A stretch of DNA of 64,000 nt, from NCBI GenBank assembly GCA_028023455.1, contig JAQFVV010000001.1, forward strand, positions 21,888,901 to 21,952,900, given 5' to 3'. The stretch comes from Epiperipatus broadwayi (Eukaryota > Onychophora > Udeonychophora > Euonychophora > Peripatidae). Numbering within the stretch: position 1 is the first letter of the stretch; the number at the start of each line of letters is the position of its first letter. The notes beneath the pieces are model-generated. The model did not search any database and had not been told where the DNA came from. It saw only the letters and a list, made by a program, of their open reading frames with translations. A program made the position numbers and the translations under genes. Below are positions 1 to 12,732 of this stretch, one piece after another.

Positions 1-171
1 CATTATACTAATATTATCTTATAATAACCCTGATATATATATATAATCACAAATTTCCATAATTTTATTTTAAATCATACGTATATCATGAATCAGATGT
101 TGCTATTTTTTTACATCAGGATTTTTTTTATATGTAGTTTACTATTAAGTATTTATTATCATACATATATA

Positions 172-2293
172 TTATAATGATTGAAATGAAAGTGGAGATC
201 GAATCTAACCGCAAAAACAATATCTGCACTACAAAGGGCGCCATCTAGGCATTTGAGCCTAGAAAAATTTATAAAGTAGGCAGATACGCGCTGTTAAGAT
301 TCCACTTTCTTTAAATATTCCGACCGTTAGCCCAAGTCACTAGCTCAGCAGAGACGCAGAGATAAAAATCTATAAATCTTATATCTTAACTATAAAAGAA
401 TAAAAGCCACTGCCAGAAATTAACACATAAAAATATTTATTTACGCACATATAAAATAATATTTAAATTTTGAGGAATAAATTTAATGTTTATAATTTTA
501 TATTGATCTTTAATTCTAAATTTAAGTAGATTGCAAATAATGAGTTTAATATTTATTTAGAGGGTCAAGTATGAATGGACTACATAGGTCTGCATTTGAA
601 AAGAAAATATTCTTCCCTGATTTAACCTTAGGCAACAAATTTCGCAATCAACTGGCGCCAATCCATCTGATACATTCATGTATTCAATGTAGCATGATAC
701 GACAACACAAAATACTATATTGTCAGGAATGTACATCTGAACAATAAGTAGAAATAGAGAAGAGATTGACTCTCCACCAACAGGAATGTGACATCTGTTG
801 GCAAGTAGATCAATAAACAAAAAACTCCATAGGAAGGGACTGCGGTCTTCTGCCAACTTACAAACCCATCCATAGGCAAACAGAGGGTGTGTGGCGTATA
901 TCTATAATCCTGCCCGTAGTGGACCTCATACTACATCTACTAATTACACAAATATATCCAATCCATTGAACCAACTCAACTACAAAATGAATAACCTAAG
1001 ATTACCCTCCCTTAATATAACTTTACAAACTATATAGCCATTCACACCCGACTTAATTTTAACATTTAAATACGTTCGCACAGATTTGTTTAAAAATGTT
1101 GGGTATAGATCGATTACATAGATTCCACGGTCAAAAACATTTCAAAATAAACATAAACGATCAAAATACAAAATTATTGATACCGACAATCGCAGAGGGA
1201 AACTTATAAGTAACCCAATAGTATTCACCATAAGATACTTGCGTTGTCACCAATAACTTAAAAGACATCCGAATAAATACATTTTAGATACTCACCATAA
1301 GGTATCATTATTTATCGAATGTCTATATATTTTGATCAAATATGAAAACCAAAATATAATTAACCGCAAACGAATCCATGCAAGCGTCTATAAACAACTT
1401 AAATTTCATACATTTAACTAATCTTTACAATAAGAAAAAAAAAATTTGAAATGATGTTTATCAATCGGAAAACATATAAAATTAAACATTATTAATTTGA
1501 TTTAAAAACTTACAAAAGTCAGATAAGAGTCCGTTTTAACATTTCAGTTGGCTTGTTTATCAATTTGTAAAACTTGACGAAAGTTCTTGATTGATTTTAA
1601 CAATTGTTCATTTCATATAGCTTATGGTATAAGAGTCCAGGCCTCTGCTTTCAATTCCCGCGACGCCTCCGTTGGAAGGTAATGTTCTGGAGATGGCAAT
1701 AGCTGGTTCAAGGTATCACAGTCTTTTCATTTTTTCTTTTTTATAGAGAGTGTGGTATGTGCGTCATACCACATCTCTCAAACACACAATGCTGGAACTG
1801 CCTGAAAAAACTGTATTTCCCTTTTTATATTATCCACAAGGATTCAATGAACAAAACGTCACTAGTCGATCACTTTCGTTAGGGTCCGAGCCAAGGCTTA
1901 GTGCTTCCATTGGTCAAGCTAAAATTTCTTTCTTCTCTTATCTAACTTTTCATCTGACTTTTTAATTACACAGCTTTTAGATAATTAATAAACATTATTT
2001 CCATTTACAGATTACAGGAATTAATTAATACCTGTTTTTACTTTAACTTACGTTATTTTTTTATTAAAATATTTTTATATTTCAACCTTGTATTTTTTTA
2101 TTAAAAAAAATACGTTCAAATACTTTTTTTTTTTTTTGTTTATGAAAAAAATATTTTTAAAGTTTAGCATCTGTGCAAATATATACGTTTAACAATATTT
2201 TAATTTTAGCGTTTAGTTTTTTACTTTTATTTGCGAACTTTTATTAAGTTTTTATTTTAAATTAATGTAACGACATATTTATATATCGTTACA
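172..2293 (-). repeat. 3' LTR of the 172-5,013 element
   Basis: This copy aligns end to end with 2,890-5,013. It is CpG-rich compared with its flanks: I counted roughly 50 CpG by eye, against almost none in the following kilobase. At 13 of the differing CpG positions this copy carries the TpG or CpA form. An 87-codon open frame on the minus strand (from about 820 down to 557) is shared with the other LTR; it has no recognisable domain and is probably fortuitous. Confidence 0.85.
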
Positions 2294-2889
2294 TATCAGT
2301 AAACTTCCTCAAAAAACAAAAACATTAAAAAAAAAAAAAGAATTTACTTAGTGTTAGTCATTACGTTACACAAATTGATTATATATGATCACAAAAACAA
2401 AACTTTTTTTTTTTTTTACAAGACAAAACAGTAATTACACACAAATATAATGATTTAAAAAAAAATGTTGACTGTTGATTCCCTATTACCAGCTAAATTT
2501 CTGCCCCCTCCCTTCCAAGTTTCATTTCTCCTACCTTTAACTATTACTTAGGCAAGTTGAACGATTAAATTTTAAACAAGACTTTTTTTAAAAAAAAATT
2601 ATGATTTATATTTATTATTATGTTTTATTTATTAGTTTTTATTCCTTGAATTTATCTCTACATATGCGCAATTTTTCTTACTGGCAGTACCTTTTTAAAC
2701 AAAACTTCAAACTGCAACTCCACGTCAATACAACAAATCTCTTTATACTATTTCAGAAAAAAAATTTACGGGCATGATTCACTTTTAAAATTCTCAGGGC
2801 ACTCGTGTTTATTAAAGATCGGAAATTTCATCTTTCAATTCCCCTTCTCAGGGTCAATCTCTGAGGTAAGGCCACACTTGGGACGCCAA
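2294..2889 (-). other. Non-coding interior of the 172-5,013 element
   Basis: The interior is only 596 bp and AT-rich, with several poly-A or poly-T runs. No reading frame resembles gag, protease, reverse transcriptase or integrase. A purine-rich stretch on the minus strand (GAGGAAG, 2,310-2,304) lies about ten bases from the 3' LTR and may be a weak polypurine tract. Confidence 0.7.
2870..2888 (-). promoter_or_regulatory. Primer binding site of the LTR element
   Basis: Minus-strand sequence TGGCGTCCCAAGTGTGGCC begins one base after the 5' LTR. A TGG start, complementary to a tRNA 3' CCA end, is the hallmark of LTR retrotransposon priming. I cannot name the tRNA from the sequence alone. It also sets the strand of the element. 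Confidence 0.65.
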
Positions 2890-5013
2890 TTATAATGATC
2901 GAAATGAAAGTGGAGATCGAATCTAACCGCAAAAACAATATCTGCACTACAAAGGGCACCATCTAGGCATTTGAGCCTAGAAAAATTTATAAAGTAGGCA
3001 GATACGCGCTGTTAAGATTCCACTTTCTTTAAATATTCCGACCGTTAGCCCAAGTCACTAGCTCAGCGGAGACGCAGAGATAAAAATCTATAAATCTTAT
3101 ATCTTAACTATAAAAGAATAAAAGCCACTGCCAGAAATTAACACATAAAAATATTTATTTACGCACATATAAAATAATATTTAAATTTTGAGGAATAAAT
3201 TTAACGTTTATAATTTTATATTGATCTTTAATTCTAAATTTAAGTAGATTGCAAATAATGAGTTTAATATTTATTTAGAGGGTCGAGTATGAATGGACTA
3301 CATAGGTCTGCATTTGAAAAGAAAATATTCTTCCCTGATTTAACCTTAGGCAACAAATTTCGCAATCAACCGGCGCCAATCCATCTGATACATTCATGTA
3401 TTCAATGTAGCATGATACGACAACACAAAATACTATATTGTCAGGAATGTACATCTGAACAATAAGTAGAAATAGAGAAGAGATTGACTCTCCACCAACA
3501 GGAATGTGACATCTGTTGGCAAGTAGATCAATAAACAAAAAACTCCATAGGAAGGGACTGCGGTCTTCTGCCGACTTACAAACCCATCCATAGGCAAACA
3601 GAGGGTGTGTGGCGTATATCTATAATCCTGCCCATAGCGGACCTCATACTACATCTACTAATTACACAAATATATCCAATCCATTGAACCAACTCAACTA
3701 CGAAATGAATAACCTAAGATTACCCTCCCTTAATATAACTTTACAAACTATATAGCCATTCACGCCCGACTTAATTTTAACATTTAAATACGTTCGCACA
3801 GATTTGTTTAAAAATGTTGGGTATAGATCGATTACATAGATTCCACGGTCAAAAACATTTCAAAATAAACATAAACGATCAAAATACAAAATTATTGATA
3901 CCGACAATCGCAGAGGGAAACTTATAAGTAACCCAATAGTATTCACCATAAGATACTTGCGTTGTCACCAATAACTTAAAAGACATCCGAATAAATACAT
4001 TTTAGATACTCACCGTAAGGTATCATTATTTATCGAATGTCTATATATTTTGATCAAATATGAAAACCAAAATATAATTAACCGCAAACGAATCCATGCA
4101 AGCATCTATAAACAACTTAAATTTCATACATTTAACTAATCTTTACAATAAGAAAAAAAAATTTTGAAATGATGTTTATCAATCGGAAAACATATAAAAT
4201 TAAACATTATTAATTTGATTTAAAAACTTACAAAAGTCAGATAAGAGTCCGTTTTAACATTTCAGTTGGCTTGTTTATCAATTTGTAAAACTTGACGAAA
4301 GTTCTTGATTGATTTTAACAATTGTTCATTTCATATAGCTTATGGTATAAGAGTCCAGGCCTCTGCTTTCAATTCCCGCGATGCCTCCGTTGGAAGGTAA
4401 TGTTCTGGAGATGGCAATAGCTGGTTCAAGGTATCACAGTCTTTTCATTTTTTCTTTTTTATAGAGAGTGTGGTATGTGCGTCATACCACATCTCTCAAA
4501 CACACAACGCTGGAACTGCCCGAAAAAACTGTATTTCCCTTTTTATATTATCCACAAGGATTCAATGAACAAAACGTCACTAGTCGATCACTTTCGTTAG
4601 GGTCCGAGCCAAGGCTTAGTGCTTCCATTGGTCAAGCTAAAATTTCTTTCTTCTCTTATCTAACTTTTCATCTGACTTTTTAATTACACAGCTTTTAGAT
4701 AATTAATAAACATTATTTCCATTTACAGATTACAGGAATTAATTAATACCTGTTTTTACTTTAACTTACGTTATTTTTTTATTAAAATATTTTTATATTT
4801 CAACCTTGTATTTTTTTATTAAAAAAAATACGTTCAAATACCTTTTTTTTTTTGTTTGTTTATGAAAAAAATATTTTTAAAGTTTAGCATCTGTGTGAAT
4901 ATATACGTTTAACAATATTTTAATTTTAGCGTTTAGTTTTTTACTTTTATTTGCGAACTTTTATTAAGTTTTTATTTTAAATTAATGTAATGACATATTT
5001 ATATATCGTTACA
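2890..5013 (-). repeat. 5' LTR of the 172-5,013 element
   Basis: This is the partner of 172-2,293. At six differing CpG positions this copy carries the decayed form and the other keeps CpG. One site (near 4,895, opposite 2,175) is TG here and CA there, so both copies decayed from a common CG. The only other differences are one A/T change in a poly-A run near 4,160 and a poly-T tract near 4,843. Confidence 0.85.
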
Positions 5014-6353
5014 ATATATAATATTATATCAAGAAAACTTGTAGAAATTTATATATGAATTTATGCATAATTAGTTGCTAATTAGTAAAACTCTCAGTAG
5101 ATAAATGGTTAAACTATAAAATGGTAATTAATAGCAAAGATTGTATACTAAAAATGAATATTTTCTATATTTTAAAACCCTCAGCCAATAAAGGGTTAAA
5201 TGATATAACATTAAGTAATAGCAAATTAATTCTAAAACCTCACTAAATAAAGTGTTATTCCAGTGTGTGTATGTTCATTGAAATTTTCTCTCAAACAAAT
5301 ATTCTACACAAAAATAAAGAAAAAAGTTTTGTTAATGAAAAACTAGACTTTAATCTAACAAATCTTTTTAATCAATATCTTAAATAATAAATTATTCAAA
5401 TGGAAGGTAGTTTTTCCCCATAAAAATTTACTAAAAATTCAGAAGCAAGGGAGAAAAATAATAATTGGTGAGATCCTATTAAAATATATATACCTTATTA
5501 GTATTTACAATAAGAAAACATATTCATTGACAAATCTGATATATATATATTCAGGTAATTTGCCTAAATTATGTGCATAGTAAAAAAATAAATTAATAAG
5601 TAAACAAGATGACAAAAATGTATAATATTATTAATAAGTATATTTATTTGATTATATTTTGAAAACAATAGCAGTGACAAGTAATTCAATATGTCATTGA
5701 TTAAAAAATTTATTCATTGTTGTGTTAATTATCAATAGTTAAACATGTTTGTATTTATTTAATTGTAAAAATAAAACACTGACTGGTTTTTAAAAATTAC
5801 TTTTATTTTTGTTGATTTGTTTTGAACATTAACTATAAAGAAGATAGTGTATTTAAAAAAACTTATTTAAAGGTATAAAAAAATGAAATTAGTATTATTG
5901 AAATCATTATTTATAAAATAGTAAAACTATATTGCAAATAATATATTATTTAATATCAAAATGGAAATTAATGTTATCCATTGTGCTGGGGGTTTTTTTT
6001 AATATAAATTATAATAAATAACAAAAATATCGTATATAATAGTTATATAAATATATATATTAATAATTATATATAAAAAGTCTTTTTTGTACATAGTTTT
6101 GTACCTTTCTCAAATGCTAAGCATCTATTTTAACATTAATCAATTATTACAGATAGAACATAATCTAGGGTTCCATAATGAAAGTAAAATAATAACAATA
6201 ATATAAAACATGAATAAAATAGAATAAAATTATGGTACAAAGATTCAATAAAAATTGAAAGCAATGACTATATAAAAGAATAATATATAGATTAAATATA
6301 TATATATATGAAAAACAAAAAACACAAGTTAAAAACTTGCATACGCTTGTATT
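5014..6353. other. AT-rich intergenic DNA
   Basis: I see no gene or structured element here. The stretch is very AT-rich with short poly-A and poly-T runs and almost no CpG. Confidence 0.6.
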
Positions 6354-6355
6354 TA

Positions 6356-6811
6356 TGACAATAGATGGCGTTATACCAAAAACACCTTCAAGCGTTTGTT
6401 TACATAAACATCAGAGTGAGTATTTCACTATCTCTAACTTAATTTCCACCTTCAGATCATGATTTCAAGCTATTTGCTATTGTCAGTGATATATATTGCA
6501 GAGTCTTCTACTATGTGGTGATGCTGAACTGATATCAGACCCATGTAGCTATCTGGCATGCTATGCTGAGTTTGAAGACATTACGTGTCTAAAAGATTCA
6601 CGCTTGCAAGCTGAATAGAAACTGTTTCTTAAATGCTCAGAGTTTGTGTTTTAGATCTAGTTTCTTAATCCTGTCCTTCACTGACGATAGCAAATAGCTT
6701 GAAATCATGATCTGAAGGTGGAAATTAAGTTAGAGATAGTGAAATACTCACTCTGACATTTATGTAAACAAACGCTTGAAGGTGTTTTTGGTATAATGCC
6801 ATCTATTGTCA
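6356..6811. mobile_element. MITE with 134-bp terminal inverted repeats
   Basis: The arms 6,356-6,489 and 6,678-6,811 are near-perfect reverse complements. The outer ends read TGACAATAGATGGC. A TA dinucleotide flanks both ends (6,354-6,355 and 6,812-6,813), the target duplication used by Tc1/mariner-type transposases. The 188-bp middle has no coding capacity, so this is a non-autonomous element. The TA call is weakened on the right because the flank is a TA repeat. Confidence 0.75.
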
Positions 6812-6889
6812 TATATATATATCCTAATAACTTTATATGGCTTGCACTCCCATGGCACTACTGAATGGAAAGTTTTCTAACTCTTATAA

Positions 6890-7560
6890 TTTCTCATTTA
6901 TTTTTAATTGACCAGTTATTAACTAAATTTATTGAAGCTTCACAAATATTACCAGTAATACAATTATTTAAGTTATGTCTTTAATATAATATGTTTTATA
7001 TATTTGTCTTATTTTTGAATCTTTAATGTAATTTAATGGTTTAATATTTTTTGCAGCATCTATTTTATGTTTATATGTTTTTATCATCTTGGCTATTAAT
7101 TGCATTGTTGTTTTCTTTGGCTCTCACATTTGTTTCCCTGTGTGACCACAATAAATCATATTGCCATGGTCATAATTTTATATAAGATTCCTTTTTTATT
7201 GTATTTTATATTGTCTCTTATTTTATAATTGTCTATTAATTTTTCTAGACTTTTATTGTTTGGCCATCTAGTATTTATATGTTTAAAATATAATTTTTGT
7301 TTTTATTAATATATTATAAATTTTGGGATTATATGAAAATGTCATCAATTTTTTATTAAAACTATTGTTACTAACATTATAATCATTTTGCATAAAAATA
7401 TTATTTACTATAGATTTTTTTATAATTAAAAAGTATATTTTTAATATTTTTAGGATTATATCCATAATCTTTATGCAATTTAATAAATTGTTTCTTTTAT
7501 AAATCAGCTACATTTTTTACCTGTATTATATACATAATTTTATATCTAAAATTTTAATGA
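6890..7560. repeat. Unclassified repeat X, inverted copy of 15,110-15,620
   Basis: The reverse complement of about 6,890-7,340 aligns with 15,110-15,620 at roughly 75 percent by eye. Short minus-strand peptides can be read, but stops are frequent and I do not recognise a family. A 60-codon minus-strand frame at 7,283-7,465 lies inside and is not convincing as a gene. Confidence 0.5.
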
Positions 7561-7834
7561 CTGCCACCTTTTGTGCCCATGATTGTTGTGCATCTAGAGG
7601 ACTAATTTTTCTTAATTTATATTATTTAATAAAATGTTTTAATACAATTTTGATATCATTATCTATATAAATATCTATATCAAAATATTTTTTTATCTTC
7701 AAATTCTACTTTTGTAAATTTAATATTATATATACAAAGATATTATTATTAAAATTCAGTATAAATAGTATTCATTATAATTAAATATACAATTAAATAT
7801 AATAATAATAATAAAATTAAATATTATAAAATAA

Positions 7835-8495
7835 TATTTAATTAAATTAATTTTCTTTTATATGGTTAAACACTTAAGTAATTATACATGTATATTTTTT
7901 ATGTGTTGGATTCATCTCTAGATATTACATTAGGTGTAAATATTGTTAATAAATTTTGTGTTATTTTATTTGTTATTATAAGTGTTCATTTTCCTCTTTC
8001 TTTCCAAATCTAGGTACATGTAGATAACACACATACCATAACACATTGTCATGTTTTCTTGTTAGTAGTTGGTAAATGGAGAGGCTAACTAAAAGAGCTA
8101 GGGAGAATTTTGAACCCAACCTATAGATGTTTCTGTTTTTAGAGATAGTACCCTGACTTGCAGTTATGGCAAATATTTTTCTAAATAATAAATATCATCT
8201 ATAATGGAAAGAAATATACCCTATCTGTATTTAGAAATGTTTGATGGGAATGATAGTCATGAAATATGACTGAATATTTCAGTCTGCCGAATGCTTAGTG
8301 TGACCATCATTAGTTAGGATATTAAGTTTAAAAAAAAAAATTATTATTCCTGAGGGTTAAACCCCTCTTACATTTTGTTAAAGAATCATATATATTTGAA
8401 AAAAGAAGCAAAACTGTAGGCCTGTTTCATTTGACATCCAATGTATTAGCAATTTAAAATAGGCCCATTTTATTTGATACTGAATGTGGGTCCTA
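7835..8495 (+). repeat. Partial LTR copy, inverted against the neighbouring LTR
   Basis: The reverse complement of this stretch aligns with both 8,590-9,080 and 13,315-14,060. Shared landmarks include the segment around 8,005 (CCAAATCTAGGTAC), the inverse of the segment near 8,905. It forms the left arm of an imperfect palindrome whose centre is the AT repeats near 8,510-8,600. Confidence 0.6.
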
Positions 8496-8508
8496 CAGTT
8501 TTGCTCCT

Positions 8509-8512
<4 letters not shown>

Positions 8513-8548
<36 letters not shown>

Positions 8549-8560
8549 ATATATAAAAAG

Positions 8561-8602
<42 letters not shown>
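8513..8602. repeat. (AT)n microsatellites at a palindrome centre
   Basis: Two AT dinucleotide runs are separated by about 27 bp. They sit between the two head-to-head LTR-like arms and would extend any cruciform. Confidence 0.85.
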
Positions 8603-8604
<2 letters not shown>

Positions 8605-9893
8605 CTTTATCAAAATGTAAGAGTTAAACCCTGGGATAAATGGCTGTCAGGAATAACAAATTATTTTTTAAAAACTTAATATCCTAATTAATGATGGTCA
8701 GACTGAGTATTCAGCCATATTTTATAACCACCATTCTCATCAAACATGTCTAAGTATAGAGAGGATATATCCCTTGCCACTAAAAATATTATTTTTTAAA
8801 AAATCAGCCATGCTGCAGATTTGGGTGCCATCTCTAAAAAGACAATCATTGCTAGATTGGGTTTAAATCCTTGCATAGCTTCTTAGTTGTTAGCTATGTG
8901 TACCTAGATTTGGAATGAGAGAGAAAAGTGGCACTTATAATAATATAAACTTATTTACAATATTTATACTTAATGTAATTGGGATAAATCCAATACATAA
9001 AAAAATAAAATATACATATATATTTACACAAGTATGTAACTATATTGGAGACAATTCATTTAATTAACTTGCATTTAACTTATGAGCTCTGATATGCTTA
9101 CATACAATACAAAGCTATCATATGATTATCATTATTATTTAATTATAAGAACATAAATGTAGATTAGAAAAATATCAATTGATATCTAAGTTATAAAAAA
9201 ATGTTATCGATTATTAATTGAACAAGAAATGAATTTTACATTATACTTGCTTTAGCATTCGCAAAGGAAAAAATATAATAAGATTTAAAAAAAATTAATA
9301 TGCTTTTAAAAAAATGTTAAAATTTATTAATCACATATTAATATTAATTTCAATATTTATAATCAATCTTATTATTTATTTTATTAACGATCTTTTAATT
9401 TAAATAAAATTTTCCTTACCATAGCATTAGACTTTAATTTAACATTTTATAAATTCTAGGTTAGAACCTTTTTTAAAAAAAAAAAGATCTGTAAGACAGT
9501 TAGTTGCTTTACTTGATGTATTTTATTGAATTATTTTTCAGATTACATGTTTATGAAAAGGCAAGTAGAAGTTATATAAAAAATGGCACATAATAATTTT
9601 TTATCCTCTATGGTTAATGCAGGTAACAAGAGAAACCTCTAAACTTGAAATTGAAGACTACATAATTTCTGCTTTGACCAGTTCATTAATTCAAGTTTTT
9701 ATTCCATGATAATGAGATTTTCAGCTATTATCAAGTTTTCCATCTTAGTTGTATTTTTAAACTTCACAAATTATCTTTGTGATTCAAATCAGCTTAACTT
9801 TATAAGACTGTGTTAAACGGGGCTATTTACAGTTGAAAATAATCCAGTGGCCCTCCCCAATGAGGTTAAAGCTTATTTCTTCACACACACCCA
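8590..9893 (-). repeat. 3' LTR-like repeat A
   Basis: This aligns with 13,480-14,964 throughout. Examples are the segments around 9,697 and 14,737 (TGATAATGAGATTTTCAGCT in both) and around 9,866 and 14,884 (CCCAATGAGG in both). Small indels are frequent, so the copy is old. Confidence 0.65.
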
Positions 9894-9959
9894 CAAAATA
9901 ATAATAATACAGCATCTCTCCAATTTTTTTTCTTATGAATACTAAGATTATATGTAATA

Positions 9960-11150
9960 AATCTGAAATTTTTTATTCATTATTACATTAATTTAAACAA
10001 ATAAAAAATAAAAAAGCATTTACATTCTTTTCTTCTTCTTTTTTAAAAAAATACCATTGTTTAATATGTAATTTTAAAAAAACTTGTAAAATCAAGTCAG
10101 TTTTATTTGTTAAAAATATCTCCACAATCAAAGAAATTTGATAATGAAATTATGAGTACAAATTTCCATTTTTCATTATTATATTTACATTTTATTCTAG
10201 ATGTATATTTACCAGTCAACATTGTATTGTTTTATATACCTTATAATAATAACGATAATGATAAAAATGCATTTCTCTACTTAAATTTTTGGGTGAATTT
10301 CTTAGAATATCAGGCTAATATTTATCCACCAAAAGAATGAATTTTGACCTGCAGTTCTGAAATGTATAAGGACCAATCATCAACCTTAAAAGACCCAATG
10401 CAATCATGAACCACATTAGAATCATTTCAATTTTAAGTACAATGTGCAACAGCAACTCAAACAAACAAAAATACATATAAATGCAATATCCTTGCTCAAT
10501 AAGTAATCTCATACTTAGAGGATGATATACTTAAACACTGAAATTAATGATTCATTACACATTTGAGCCATGCTTCATTAAGATTTAATGGCTAGTCTAT
10601 ATTTGTATTACATTTGGATCTATGACACACCTTGTTCTTATGATTAGATGCAAATAAGTAATAATACTCACAAAAAATGTAAATTTTATAAAAGGGTTGG
10701 TGCACTGTTAGAGACAAAACTCAACATTAAGTACCATGACAACATCAAGCTCTCAAGTCACTGCTAAATTCATCATTTTGCTTCCTCCTTTCAAAAAATA
10801 GTAATAATAAATTTATAGCAACAATAAAAAAAAAAAATGTTTATTTTTCATTCCAAAGTATACATATATCAACAAGAATCTTTTACAAGTTTGAATTCTA
10901 TCTCTTTTAGAAGAATTTTGAATTCTATCAAGTATAGATGATGAAATCATAGTCTCCCTTTCAAGACTATCACTATTTTGACTTCTACCTCCTGTTCATC
11001 ACTCTATTATGCTCTTCACACCCAAAAGGATTGTATCTTACTCTCTTTTGTGAATTTCTATCTTCACTGTTGTTTTTTCATTTTCTTACCACTATTGCAT
11101 TAACATAAATTGACTCTTTATATTTATCTTGTAATCTACTTAGTTGTTTT
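9960..11150. other. Non-coding interior of the old LTR element
   Basis: This lies downstream of the gag remnant on the minus strand. No pol motif can be read and the short open frames on both strands look fortuitous. Confidence 0.5.
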
Positions 11151-12000
11151 AACTCATATTTACAGTATTTAGGAATTCTGCTATCTGCTCTATTGAATTT
11201 CTACCTGTATCAAGCAGCATCTGCTCTATTCTAAAAAGAAAATTATGGTAAATTATCTTAATAATTTGATCTTCATTCATGCTACATATATCAAACATCT
11301 TTAATATGGCAAGATGTCCTCTAAAAATTGAGAGTAGAATTCCTCACTTCCTATTCTAATTTTTTTTTTTTTTTGCATTATATGATGATGAATTGTTTCC
11401 TGGTGTTTTTCAATCCAGAATTTCTTAACAATAATTTCTTATATTTCTAAAAAGTATTAGGTGGATTAAATAATAAATCCCACCATGCCTGTATATCATT
11501 TTGTAAATAGCAACAAACTATAGCTAATTTACCCTCCTCTGTCATCAAGTTAAGACCAAAATAACTTTCTAAACTATACAAGTGTTCTATAGATAGTTCC
11601 TTATCCAGCCTTTAAATATTTTTATTTTTAAAAATTGATTTACACATTGGTGAATTTCAATGTGAAGTTAAATATTAAGAGTTTGAAGAGTCATTCCTTC
11701 AACATAATCTACACTGTTAGCATTTTCTTGTAGGTCTTTCTGTATTGCTTCTATTTTCCCTGCTCAGTGTATACAGCTGATTTTAACTATTTTTTTCTAT
11801 ACAATAATATTTTACTATTTTCTCATTAGTACATTCTTTATCATCCACAGCCATTTTTAAATCCTTCACCCTTATTGTTAATTCATCTACAGTTTCTCTG
11901 GTATCTGCTATATCTTTGCTGTTTTCTCTATTACTCTTCTCTACTTGGATTTGTATCTTCCCTATTCTTTTTTCTTGTTCATATTGTTTTGCTTTCATTC
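11150..12000 (-). pseudogene. Retrotransposon gag pseudogene
   Basis: Gag builds the particle of LTR retrotransposons. The minus strand first shows an open 71-codon Glu/Lys/Asp-rich stretch predicted to be coiled coil (11,998 down to 11,783). After a frame change it gives fragments such as LESYFGLN and AIVCCYLQNDIQAWWDLL (about 11,590 to 11,465). The hydrophobic helix followed by AWW is typical of the retrotransposon gag capsid domain. Several stops, at least one frameshift and an inserted poly-A run break the frame. No zinc knuckle, protease or reverse transcriptase can be read downstream, so it is a dead gag-only remnant. The family call rests on pattern recognition, not on a search. Confidence 0.6.
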
Positions 12001-12732
12001 AAATCCTTTCTCCAAACTCTGCATACAGATTCTATCATATTTTGATTACCTACTTTTATCTCTTCTCTCACTTCATTTAACTTCATTATCACCATTTGTT
12101 GGTTTCTTATTTCATTGCATTGAATCATAATTCTACCATATATTTTATCTGGTTTTTCTGACTATCTTGTCTCATTTTTTGTTGGCTTTCCAAAATCAAA
12201 TTATATGGCATTTATAAATCAATTACCAGTAATGTAGTTCCAATAGTTTGATTTCCATTTTTGGGTTCTAGCTCTGTTATTTCACTTTTGCAAACCTATT
12301 TTTCAATATTTAAATCTGCTTCCATTTCCTTAAATTATAATCTCATAATCATTGAATTATTTTTCCTTTATTACTGTTTTAAAACTTTTATTGGCTATCT
12401 AAATTTAATACAGAATATTTTATCTATTTATTTTTTATTCTGTTACTCACATAAAATTAGCATATAAAACTATATTTTATTTAAACTTATCACAAAAAAA
12501 TAGTACATTAGTATACACATTTCTTATGCAGCATTCTCCAATTTAATGGCCACTACCTTATTAATTAACTTGCTTATAATCTAATCCTTTTCCTTACATA
12601 TTCTATCCCTATCTTCTAATCTCTTAATATCCAAGAATATTTTTTCTTATTTCATTTACAAGTCCCAAATTTCTCTCATTCTATTAAATAAACCTTAATT
12701 AACTCAACAGATTTTATTTCTTTCCTTATTTG

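Larger units (their letters stand above)
172..5013 (-). mobile_element. Young non-autonomous LTR retrotransposon (long LTRs, non-coding interior)
   Basis: Two near-identical direct repeats of about 2.12 kb (172-2,293 and 2,890-5,013) flank a 596-bp interior. The 5-bp sequence ATATA lies immediately outside both ends (167-171 and 5,014-5,018), which fits a target-site duplication, although the target is AT-rich. On the minus strand the LTR starts TGTAACGAT and a tRNA-type primer binding site starts one base inside the upstream LTR (2,888 down to 2,870). The element therefore reads right to left: 2,890-5,013 is the 5' LTR and 172-2,293 the 3' LTR. The interior has no gag or pol reading frame, so mobilisation would have needed proteins from another element. 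The LTRs differ by about 1 percent, so insertion was recent. A tandem duplication of host DNA is the alternative, but the primer site and TSD argue against it. Confidence 0.8.

Noticed and set aside
557-856. 99-residue minus-strand frame in the LTR, repeated at 3,275-3,538
   Set aside because: Its recurrence only reflects LTR identity. The longer version starts at a TTG, there is no recognisable domain, and CpG changes are not codon-biased.
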